64,000 nucleotides of DNA, from assembly GCF_017751145.1 (NCBI RefSeq), contig NZ_CP046640.1:1220137-1284136 (forward strand). The letters run 5' to 3'. Below the pieces are notes generated by a model, which was not told the DNA's origin, searched no databases, and was given only the letters and a program-made list of their open reading frames with translations. The stretch is from Iocasia fonsfrigidae (GTDB taxonomy: Bacteria; Bacillota; Halanaerobiia; Halanaerobiales; DTU029). Of the stretch, positions 16,379 through 24,253 are shown in pieces. The translations under genes and the position numbers were made by a program. Position 1 is the stretch's first letter; the number at the start of each line of letters is the position of its first letter.

Positions 16379-16939
16379 ATGTTAGTAGATAAGATTTTTC
16401 TTTTTGGATTGGCTTTATCACTTGATGCCTTTGGGGTAGCAATGGGGGTAGGTTGCGGAAAAAAGCTAAATTTACAGGAAGGGGCTTCAATTGTGTTTTC
16501 CTTTGGACTTTTTCAGTGCCTTTTTGTTTTCCTGGGAGGAATATTTGGTAATTTTATTAATAGTAATTTATTTGAAATTTCCGGGGTGTTTAGTGGGATA
16601 GTTATATTGATTTTAGGTTTTTTACTGATAAAAGAAGGTTATAAGAATGAAGAGGAATGTACTTACTATAGTTTGAACTTCTGGAAATATATAGTATTAG
16701 GTATTAGTGTTAGTATTGATGCACTGGGTGTTGGCTTTTCAATTTTATATAAATATCCTATTTATATACTGTTTATCAATTCACTAATTGTAGGTGCTGT
16801 AACATTGGTATTAACCTTTATTTCGTTAAAAACAGTTAAATACATTAGAAATTTTAGCCTGGTTGAGAAGTATTCAGCTTATATAGGAGGGGTAATTTTA
16901 GTGTTTTTTGGTATAAGAATGATTATGTGGGTTTTTTAA
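16379..16939 (+). CDS. mntP: Manganese efflux pump MntP
   Basis: 186 residues, six transmembrane helices. The two internal repeats carry the conserved LALSLDAFGVAMGVG near the start and GISVSIDALGVGF near residue 105, whose aspartates are essential in MntP. The protein exports Mn2+ across the cytoplasmic membrane. Expression is set by the Mn-sensing riboswitch directly upstream. TTGGGGG precedes the ATG. Confidence 0.94.
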   Translation: MLVDKIFLFGLALSLDAFGVAMGVGCGKKLNLQEGASIVFSFGLFQCLFVFLGGIFGNFINSNLFEISGVFSGIVILILGFLLIKEGYKNEEECTYYSLNFWKYIVLGISVSIDALGVGFSILYKYPIYILFINSLIVGAVTLVLTFISLKTVKYIRNFSLVEKYSAYIGGVILVFFGIRMIMWVF

Positions 16940-17061
16940 AACCAGGATCTCATTATTTTATTTTAGAATAATAATGTTGATGGAAGATGATAATAAAAAT
17001 GTCTAGTTGTAAAAATAATATACAAGATGGATTATTTTATTAAGCAAATATAGGGGGGGGG

Positions 17062-17532
17062 GTGTTATTCTTTAATACTAATTATATTTACATTTTAATG
17101 TCCTTGGTAGTTGCTGGTTTAGCTTTAATTTTAATACCAAAAAAGGAATATAAACATTACTTTCTATATGGCATGATTTTTGGAGGTGTTGGTGAGGTAA
17201 TAGTAGTTACTTTTCTAAGATATATAGGATTGGTAAGATATAGGTATATGGGATCATTTAATATATTAGGTTTATTCCCATTCTGGACACCTCTAACTGG
17301 TATGTTTGTTTTTATGATTTTCTTTTATTTATTACCTGTCAGAAAAGTATTTTTAATTACATATATAATCTGTTTTTCGGCACTTAATTATGGGACTGGA
17401 TTAATGTTAAATCAACTAGGTCTATTTGAATATGCAGCAATATATCTATATATAGCCCCGTTTATATCCATTTTATGGTACAGCCTGGCTGCTCATGTTT
17501 ATTTTAGATCTGGTGGTATTAGATTAAAATAA
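17062..17532 (+). CDS. Small integral membrane protein, CBO0543-like
   Basis: 156 residues with about five transmembrane helices and short polar loops (IPKKEYKHY, RYRYMG). It resembles the CBO0543 family of Firmicutes membrane proteins of unknown function. A second protein of similar layout is at 60322. The GTG start abuts a run of ten G (17053-17062), so the presumed ribosome binding site touches the start codon. The ATG at 17098 is an alternative. The homopolymer could change expression by slippage. Confidence 0.6.
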   Translation: MLFFNTNYIYILMSLVVAGLALILIPKKEYKHYFLYGMIFGGVGEVIVVTFLRYIGLVRYRYMGSFNILGLFPFWTPLTGMFVFMIFFYLLPVRKVFLITYIICFSALNYGTGLMLNQLGLFEYAAIYLYIAPFISILWYSLAAHVYFRSGGIRLK

Positions 17533-17713
17533 AGACAGTCATGTACACCCTATAGTTGGAACAACTTGTCCTAATTAAGTATCAATAATTTATTTTTCAG
17601 CCTATAGAAAATAAAGTTCAGAGTTTGGAGCTGGGATGTAGATTTAACTATCAAATCCTGAGTATTGTCAGTCAATTGTTAATCAAAAATTTATCTCAAA
17701 ATTATATTATTTT

Positions 17714-17754
17714 AATATTAAATCCCCAGGAATTATTCCAGGGGATTTAATATT
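17714..17754 (-). terminator. Hairpin over the 3' end of the DUF1657 gene
   Basis: AATATTAAATCCCC pairs with GGGGATTTAATATT (14 bp) with an inner GGAA/TTCC extension. It overlaps the last codons and stop of the DUF1657 gene. The region 17533-17713 shows nothing else. Confidence 0.65.
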
Positions 17755-17945
17755 GTTATCCAGAGGTCTTCTACATAATTTACTCTGCCCTCAAAACTAT
17801 TTATTAAATTTTCCAACTGCTGGTCATAATCAGTATACATTTTTTGAGCATTTTTATCTTCGGTAGAAAGAGCATAAGTTTCCATGTCAGCTTTGGCACC
17901 ACGTAATGATGCTAATGTTTGATGGAGTTGTTTGCCTACACTCAT
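17733..17945 (-). CDS. DUF1657 family protein
   Basis: 70 residues, MSVGKQLHQTLASLRGAKADMETYAL..., matching DUF1657, small helical proteins often found in spore-forming Firmicutes near spoVA-type genes. Its function is unknown. AAGGGGGTGAAATAAT precedes the ATG. No spoVA homologue is adjacent here. Confidence 0.85.
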   Translation of the reverse strand: MSVGKQLHQTLASLRGAKADMETYALSTEDKNAQKMYTDYDQQLENLINSFEGRVNYVEDLWITILNPLE

Positions 17946-18303
17946 ATTATTTCACCCCCTTATTATTCATCATCCATTATTAGTTATTTTCCGAATGATT
18001 TAATTAAATTATGGTAATTATTTTTAGATTTCTTAAAGGTTAATAATGAAGTCCAGATAGATGTTGCTATATATACCCATTTTGGAGAACTTCATTAATA
18101 TTGGGTAGTTCTCCTGAAGGGTAAACTTTAAGCCACATTACCTTGCTATTCTCATCAATAATGGTAGAATAATATTAAGCTATTGATAAAGTTATAGATA
18201 TTGTAAAATAATAATGATTTTTCTTTAAAAAGCAATATCAAGATTGATATGATAGTCAAATAATGATATAATTTGATTATTAAATATATGAGGAGGTTTT
18301 TCT
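17946..18303. other. Intergenic region upstream of the toxin-antitoxin pair
   Basis: It contains a GGAGAACT/AGTTCTCC hairpin at about 18084-18114. On the minus strand one frame reads YSTIIDENSKVMWLKVYPSGELP, a likely coding remnant I cannot assign. The promoter of the toxin-antitoxin operon occupies the 3' part. Confidence 0.4.
18244..18272 (+). promoter_or_regulatory. Promoter of the YefM/ParE operon
   Basis: TTGATA at 18244 and TATAAT at 18267 are 17 bp apart. AT-rich inverted motifs (ATCAAG...; TAATTTGATTATTA) flank the -10 and are likely antitoxin operator sites. AGGAGG at 18291 serves the antitoxin ATG. Confidence 0.7.
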
Positions 18304-18573
18304 ATGGATAGGATTAGACCATCTGCTGATTTAAGGAATAGATATAGTGAGATATCAAAAATTTGTCATGAAACAAGAGAACCTGTATATATAACAGTAA
18401 ATGGTAGAGGGGATACAGTAATTCTTGGCTTAGCAGAGTATGAACAAATAAAGTCGGAACTTAAATTACTAAGAATGCTGGCTGAATCTGAGGAAGATTT
18501 ATCGCAGGGGCGTGTAGCACCTATAAAAGATACTTTTGATGGAATTCGCCAGTCTCTTTCCTTAAGGAAGTAA
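18304..18573 (+). CDS. Phd/YefM-type antitoxin
   Basis: 89 residues. The N-terminus (RIRPSADLRNRYSEISKICHE then EPVYITVNGRGDTVILGLAEYEQI) is the Phd/YefM DNA-binding fold, which represses its own operon. The C-terminal 30 residues are the disordered toxin-neutralising tail. The toxin gene begins four bases after its stop codon. Confidence 0.9.
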   Translation: MDRIRPSADLRNRYSEISKICHETREPVYITVNGRGDTVILGLAEYEQIKSELKLLRMLAESEEDLSQGRVAPIKDTFDGIRQSLSLRK

Positions 18574-18576
18574 GCT

Positions 18577-18888
18577 ATGAAATATGAAATTATACGGACA
18601 GATAAAGCAAATGATCAACTATACGATATTATTAATTATATTGCAGATGATTCTGGTAGTGTAGATATTGCATTGGATTATTTAAGCAAGATAGAAGAAG
18701 CTGTAATGAAACTAGAAGATTATCCATATCGAGGAAGTTATCCCAGGTATAGTATTTTGAAACGACAGGGATATCGTGTGTTGATTATTGAAAGACATTT
18801 GATTTTTTATAAGGTATTAGAGCCTGAGAAAATAGTAGTTATACATGCAATTGTTGATGCAAGGCAGGAATATATGAATCTTATTTAA
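18577..18888 (+). CDS. RelE/ParE-family toxin
   Basis: 103 residues with the RelE/ParE fold: MKYEIIRTDKANDQLYDIINYIADD at the start, YPYRGSYPRYSILKRQGYRVLII in the middle and VVIHAIVDARQEY at the end. The ending matches ParE-like toxins (gyrase poisoning) as well as RelE-like RNases; sequence alone does not decide. It is cotranscribed with the antitoxin and looks intact. Confidence 0.88.
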   Translation: MKYEIIRTDKANDQLYDIINYIADDSGSVDIALDYLSKIEEAVMKLEDYPYRGSYPRYSILKRQGYRVLIIERHLIFYKVLEPEKIVVIHAIVDARQEYMNLI

Positions 18889-19087
18889 AAATCCTATTTC
18901 ATTGTTTAATTTTATGGGATAGTTTTTTTATGCCCCCCTAATAAGGCTTGAACTTTCCCTCGTAAATAAGAAACACCAATTACTTTTGCTATTTTTTAAT
19001 TTTAGAAAATAATTTTAGCATTTAGAAAGACATATAACTAAATTCTCAAACAAAATTTATTGCATGAAATATAGAATATTAATTCCG

Positions 19088-19116
19088 ATTCCTGTCATAA
19101 AAAGCAGGAATTTTTC
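19088..19116 (+). terminator. Terminator before the helicase cassette
   Basis: ATTCCTG and CAGGAAT form a 7-bp stem followed by TTTTTC. It probably ends the toxin-antitoxin transcript. The 18889-19087 stretch otherwise shows nothing. Confidence 0.65.
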
Positions 19117-19204
19117 ATTTTATATATAAACATATATTTGGATTGTAATTTGAAATAAAAGAAAAAACTTAATATAAATGAATATTTTTAGTGGGTGTAT
19201 AAAT

Positions 19205-21202
19205 ATGAAAACAATTTACTCTGGCCCAACCGGCTCTGGAAAAACAACACAATTATTAAATAAATACAAAGAAATAGGTAGTACACAGGGAACTGACGGA
19301 TGTCTAGTCCTGGTCAAGAATGCTGCCAGTAAGATGGACTGGCGCAAAAAAGTTGATCTGGAGACCATGGGTATGTTAAATGTCTATACCTATTTTAGTT
19401 TTGTACAAAGTGAGATCTCTGCTTACTGGCCCTGGATTGAGATAAAACTGCCTGGTGGTTATACCACCATAGATCCTACCTTTATGAATGTAGAGACTTC
19501 ACATTATTTAATGAGTAAATATGTAGAGAAGAATAGACAGTATAAGGATATTTTTGATTATATCAGTGCGACTTCGGCTCAGATAGCAGTGCAGTTAATA
19601 GATAACCTCAACCAGGCTGCTATGAACAACCTTTCTCTGGAAGAATTAGAGAAGAGACTATTAATCTGGGCTGCAGATGATCAGGAAAAAATCGTAGTAC
19701 TCAATGAAGCTATTGCCATTATGAAGACCTTCCGTAAGTTCTGTATCGATAACCGGATTCTCGATTATTCCTTAATGGTAGATCTATATAATCAAGAACT
19801 GTTGACCAATAAGGAATACCTGCAACAGTTAAGAGATAGATTCCAATATCTCCTGGTCGATAACCTGGAAAAAACTGTACCTTCAGCCCAGAAGTTGATT
19901 TTGTTTTTATTAAAAAATTGTCAAGAAAGCTATTTAACATATAATCCCGAAGAAGGGATTAATAAATTCTTCGGTGGTAATGCAGAACTGGCCCAAGAAG
20001 TCTTCTTCCCCTTATGTGAAATAAAAGAATTAGAGGAATCATATACTTCTTCTAAGGTGGCCCGTCAACTGGCCAGCTCTATCTATCAGACCGTCTTTGA
20101 AAATAAAGAACTATCAGGTAATGGTTTCATTAAAAAAGAGATTAACAGTGAATTAAGGGGAGATATGTTGTTGGACACGGTTAAGGAAATATTAATACTA
20201 CTGGAGCAGGGGGTAGACCCTGACCAGATAGCTATCATTGCTCCATTGATTGATAAGGTTATGGAATTCACCCTGGAACGCTATCTAAGAGCAGAGGGGT
20301 ATTCTGTTATTAACCTAACCAGATCAAAACGTCTGGTAGATATCCCCTTTTCCCAGGCCTTAATGACTTTAACTTTACTGGCTAATCCCGCATGGAGTGC
20401 CCAGCTGACCTATTCTTCACTGCAGCAGACCTTGAGTCTGGTCCTAAAATTAGATCCGATTAGAAGTGCTACCTTAACCGATGAAATATTTAAAAATAAT
20501 CTGCAGTTACCTGATCTGGACCAGCTCAAGTTCAGATCAAAGATAGGATTTGATAATTCAGCTAAATATGATTACTTACAGGAATGGCTCAGAGAAAAAC
20601 AAACACAGGATCTGGAACTGGAACACTTTTTTCAACTGGTCTTTGCTGAACTACTATCACCCCTGACACCATCCCAGGAAGATATCCTGGCCTGTCGGCA
20701 GATGATCGATTCGGTTACTAAATTTAAGAAGGTAGTTAAAAATTTCAAGGATATTCCTGAAGAGGAGCTGGGCAGACACTTTATCGATATGATCTATAAT
20801 GGTACCCTGGCAGCTGAGGTTTTATATAACTACCCTGAAGAGGAGCAGAAGATAGTCCTTTCAACCCCCTATAAATTTCTTTTCTCCCCTGATATAGACC
20901 AGGTAAAATATCTTTTCTGGCTGGATATTTCCAGTGAGAACTGGTTTAGAAGTATTGCTAAAGAACTATTTAATCCCTATATCCTCTCACCCCAGTGGAA
21001 GAAAAAGAATAACTGGGATGATCAAACAGACCAACAACTGCGCAAAGAACAGTTAATAGCCAATCTGCAGAGTATCCTGAGTAAGGCCACAGATGGTCTT
21101 TATCTGGCTGATAGTTATCTCAACAGCAGGGGCTGGGAACAGGAAGGACAGCTATATGAATGGCTACAGGCAGGAGATCAGGGAGTGAAGTCAAATGATT
21201 AA
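19205..21202 (+). CDS. SF1 helicase-like ATPase with degenerate Walker B (AddB-like?)
   Basis: About 665 residues. Walker A is at the very start (YSGPTGSGKTTQLL). The position expected for Walker B reads YLLVDNLEKTVPS near residue 217, lacking the usual DE. Later segments (QIAIIAPLIDKVMEFTLERY, IVLSTPYKF) resemble helicase domain 2 of UvrD/AddB proteins. It is probably a non-helicase partner subunit, like AddB in AddAB. GGGTG before ATG 19205 favours it over ATG 19178. Its last codons overlap the next gene, so the two are translationally coupled. Confidence 0.6.
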   Translation: MKTIYSGPTGSGKTTQLLNKYKEIGSTQGTDGCLVLVKNAASKMDWRKKVDLETMGMLNVYTYFSFVQSEISAYWPWIEIKLPGGYTTIDPTFMNVETSHYLMSKYVEKNRQYKDIFDYISATSAQIAVQLIDNLNQAAMNNLSLEELEKRLLIWAADDQEKIVVLNEAIAIMKTFRKFCIDNRILDYSLMVDLYNQELLTNKEYLQQLRDRFQYLLVDNLEKTVPSAQKLILFLLKNCQESYLTYNPEEGINKFFGGNAELAQEVFFPLCEIKELEESYTSSKVARQLASSIYQTVFENKELSGNGFIKKEINSELRGDMLLDTVKEILILLEQGVDPDQIAIIAPLIDKVMEFTLERYLRAEGYSVINLTRSKRLVDIPFSQALMTLTLLANPAWSAQLTYSSLQQTLSLVLKLDPIRSATLTDEIFKNNLQLPDLDQLKFRSKIGFDNSAKYDYLQEWLREKQTQDLELEHFFQLVFAELLSPLTPSQEDILACRQMIDSVTKFKKVVKNFKDIPEEELGRHFIDMIYNGTLAAEVLYNYPEEEQKIVLSTPYKFLFSPDIDQVKYLFWLDISSENWFRSIAKELFNPYILSPQWKKKNNWDDQTDQQLRKEQLIANLQSILSKATDGLYLADSYLNSRGWEQEGQLYEWLQAGDQGVKSND

Positions 21203-23423
21203 ACTACGGTCGGGACAGATTGAAGTTGCTGACTTTCGTCAGGGTTATATGGCTGTACCGGCTGTACCTGGTGCCGGTAAGACTACAGTTTTAGCCTATC
21301 TGGCTGCTAATCTGATCGAAGAAGGATGGACGGGGAAGGGTAAGATATTAATTGTAACCTATATGAATTCAGCGGTCTCCAATTTCAGAGCAAAAATAGG
21401 TGATTACCTGGCAGAACGGGGTTTATCCAGAAATAGGGGGTATGAAGTCCGGACTTTACATTCACTGGCCCTGAATATCTTAAAAGAAAAACCGGAATTT
21501 TTATTGATCAATGATCAATTTAATATCATCGAGCCTGCCCTGAGAGGTAGATTAATTAAGCAATTAATTGAAGAGTGGATCAGGGATAATAGCAGAACAT
21601 TTTTGAAGTATTTTGATTATGATCCTAATAGCCGGGGTTATCAAATGGCAGTTAAACGCTGGAAAGAAGATCATTTCCCCGCCTTAATTAAAGCTATGAT
21701 CGGCCAGTTTAAACTACACGGGCTAAACCGCGACCAAGTTAGTGAACTTAGAAGAAATTATCGGCAGAATACTTATCTGGACTGGGCTTTTTCCATTTAT
21801 ATAAATTATGACCGGATTATGCACCAGCAGGGTTTACTGGATTTTGATGACCTGGCTATGCAGGCCCTGCATCTCTTAGAAAAGGATCAGCAATTACTGG
21901 CCAGGATGCAGGAGAAATATAGCTATGTTTTTGAAGATGAGGCCCAGGATTCCAATCTACTATTAGGGAAAATACTCTCCTTACTGGCCGGAAAAAAAGG
22001 GAATCTGGTCAGGGTGGGTGATTCTAACCAGGCTATCATGGGTACCTTTACTAACGCAGATCCCCAGATATTCCGGAATTTTACTGCCAGAAAAGATGTT
22101 GCTAAACGGTCGATCCTTTATTCCAGTAGAAGTAGTCAGGAGATCATCAAACTGGCCAATTATTTAGTCAAATGGACAGTAAATGACCACCCCCAGCAGG
22201 AATGTAGAGAGGCCCTGGAAGAAAAATATATCTATCCGGTAGCAGCTGATGACCCCTATCCCAATCCGCAGACAGATGGTTATACTATTGTCAGCAAAGT
22301 TTTTAACACTTCCCGGGATGAAATGAAGAATGTCACCCGTTTAGCTGCCCGTCATGTTCAAGAAAATCCTGAGAAGACAGTAGCTATTCTGGTACCGGCC
22401 AATTATATTATGGAGGGAATTATCGAGGAGCTGGAAGAACAGGGTGTTAAATATGAGAGTTTAAATGAACCGCTGCAGGAAAAATTGAAGACTATCGAGG
22501 ATTTTAAAAGGGTACTTTACTATCTGGCTGAACCCAATCGGCAGAAAGTCTTAATTGAGATCCTAAAAGAGGTCTTATTAATAGATTATCTGGAAGAGGG
22601 AAAGGACCTGGATTTTCTTGACCAGCTCTTTGAAAAATATACCGTTGAAGAAATCGTCTATCCAATAGGGGGTTCTGTGCGTTTCCAGGAATATGCCCGG
22701 GGGATTGTCTCGGGAGAGATGCTGGCTGAACTGGTAAAAGCTCTAAACCAGCTCAGGTTATGGATTGATGCCAGTGTGGAATTACCTCCTGATGAACTTG
22801 TTTTACTAATAGCTGAACAGCTGAGATTAAAGGAAGAGGAACTGGCTGTAGCCCAGAATATAGCTCTGCAAATCAAGGCCGAGTTGGAGAGTAATCCCCA
22901 TTGGAAACTCCACGAAATTGCCGATGAACTACCCCGGCTGGAAGATTCCTTTCGTCAGTTTGCCAGAAAGATTTATGAACGAAAGGGCTATGAACCCCAA
23001 GCTGGTGTTATAACTATCACTACTTTTCATAAATCGAAAGGACTGGAGTGGGATACAGTCTATATTACTTATCTGACCAATGATAATTTCCCCTCATCTG
23101 TTGAGGATAAATTTCGTTCTGAATATTATTATTTAGAAGATGATTATAGTAATCCGGTGGCAAATGCTAAGGCCAGTCTGGAAAATCTAATTTATGATCG
23201 AAAGACAGTTGACCCACAGCAGGAAGCGAATATAGAGTTTATCAAGGAACGACTGCGTTTGTTATATGTTGCTATCACCAGGGCTAAAAAGAATCTGCTC
23301 TTAACTGCTCACCGCGAGATTATCTATGACAATGGGGACAGTAAACAGGTCAAACCAGCTAGACCATTTTTAGTACTAAGTAATTTCATTGATAAGGAGA
23401 GGGAAGACTATGCTCAGCACTAA
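21195..23423 (+). CDS. UvrD/Rep-type ATP-dependent DNA helicase
   Basis: 742 residues of superfamily 1A. Motif Ia/Walker A is VPAVPGAGKTTVLAYLA near residue 22, Walker B is VFEDEAQDS near 247, motif III is VGDSNQAIMG, motif V is ITTFHKSKGLEWDTVYI and motif VI is RLLYVAITRAKKNLLL near 690. Spacing is that of a full UvrD-like 3'-5' helicase with short 1B/2B insertions. It has no fused nuclease domain. A separate PD-(D/E)XK nuclease gene overlaps its end. Probable role: DNA-end processing with its two neighbours. Confidence 0.88.
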   Translation: MIKLRSGQIEVADFRQGYMAVPAVPGAGKTTVLAYLAANLIEEGWTGKGKILIVTYMNSAVSNFRAKIGDYLAERGLSRNRGYEVRTLHSLALNILKEKPEFLLINDQFNIIEPALRGRLIKQLIEEWIRDNSRTFLKYFDYDPNSRGYQMAVKRWKEDHFPALIKAMIGQFKLHGLNRDQVSELRRNYRQNTYLDWAFSIYINYDRIMHQQGLLDFDDLAMQALHLLEKDQQLLARMQEKYSYVFEDEAQDSNLLLGKILSLLAGKKGNLVRVGDSNQAIMGTFTNADPQIFRNFTARKDVAKRSILYSSRSSQEIIKLANYLVKWTVNDHPQQECREALEEKYIYPVAADDPYPNPQTDGYTIVSKVFNTSRDEMKNVTRLAARHVQENPEKTVAILVPANYIMEGIIEELEEQGVKYESLNEPLQEKLKTIEDFKRVLYYLAEPNRQKVLIEILKEVLLIDYLEEGKDLDFLDQLFEKYTVEEIVYPIGGSVRFQEYARGIVSGEMLAELVKALNQLRLWIDASVELPPDELVLLIAEQLRLKEEELAVAQNIALQIKAELESNPHWKLHEIADELPRLEDSFRQFARKIYERKGYEPQAGVITITTFHKSKGLEWDTVYITYLTNDNFPSSVEDKFRSEYYYLEDDYSNPVANAKASLENLIYDRKTVDPQQEANIEFIKERLRLLYVAITRAKKNLLLTAHREIIYDNGDSKQVKPARPFLVLSNFIDKEREDYAQH

Positions 23424-24222
23424 TTTAAAGCAATTATATTTCAGTCAATCAGCCCTGGCTATCTATGAAAAATGCCCTTTGAAATTTCGCCGCCGCTATC
23501 GGGATGGATTATTCTGGCCTCAGGACTGGGGTGGAGATCTTGAACAGCGGGAAGTAATCGAAACAGGTAAACTATTTCACCGCCTGGCCCAGCGTTACTA
23601 TGCCCGGGGTGAAGAATTGACAGCAGAATTGCTGACAGTTGACTTGAAAGACTGGTTTAAACGGCTGCGGGAATTCCGTTCTTATAATCAAAGGGATGAT
23701 TTTTATCCTGAACAGGAGCTTCGTATTAACCGGGATGGTATCAAGTTGGTAGCAAAATTTGATTTATTATACCTGGATAAGACTGCCAACCGTTTTATTA
23801 TCTATGACTGGAAAACAAATAAAAGACCATTTAGTGAAGAAGATAAATTCAATAATAATCTGCAGAGTATTGTCTACCTCTATGTGCTTACTAAAGCCGG
23901 TAATCAGTATTTTCCTGGTAGTAATTTACAGCCTGCTGACATTAGTCTGCTTTACTGGAATCCGCGTTTTCCTAAGAATATAAAAACTGTTGACTATAAC
24001 CGGCGAAAATTTGCAGAGGATGAAGAATTTTTAACTAAGAAAATAACTGAGATCAAGAATTTAAACTATGCTGATTTTAAGGCAATTAATGATGAAAAGA
24101 TCTGTAAACATTGTGAATACCGGCCGATCTGCTTTGGCAAAAAACCGGAATTAATAGTACTGGAAGAAGATGACCTGGATTTGGAGCTGGACTGGGAGAT
24201 TATTGAAGAAATACAGTTTTAG
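23410..24222 (+). CDS. PD-(D/E)XK nuclease with Fe-S cluster motif
   Basis: 270 residues. One cysteine near residue 21 (YEKCPLKFRRRY) and three at the end (CKHCEYRPICF near 231-241) form the Fe-S-staple arrangement of AddB, Cas4 and related nucleases. Catalytic residues are the His in GKLFHRLA, Asp in KFDLLY near 116 and D-x-K in IYDWKTNK near 132. The ATG at 23410 overlaps the upstream helicase by 14 bases and has GGAGAGGGAAG before it. It appears to provide the nuclease of a three-subunit helicase-nuclease. Confidence 0.88.
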   Translation: MLSTNLKQLYFSQSALAIYEKCPLKFRRRYRDGLFWPQDWGGDLEQREVIETGKLFHRLAQRYYARGEELTAELLTVDLKDWFKRLREFRSYNQRDDFYPEQELRINRDGIKLVAKFDLLYLDKTANRFIIYDWKTNKRPFSEEDKFNNNLQSIVYLYVLTKAGNQYFPGSNLQPADISLLYWNPRFPKNIKTVDYNRRKFAEDEEFLTKKITEIKNLNYADFKAINDEKICKHCEYRPICFGKKPELIVLEEDDLDLELDWEIIEEIQF

Positions 24223-24253
24223 CTTAATACAGAGGAATGGTTGAGGTGATAGA

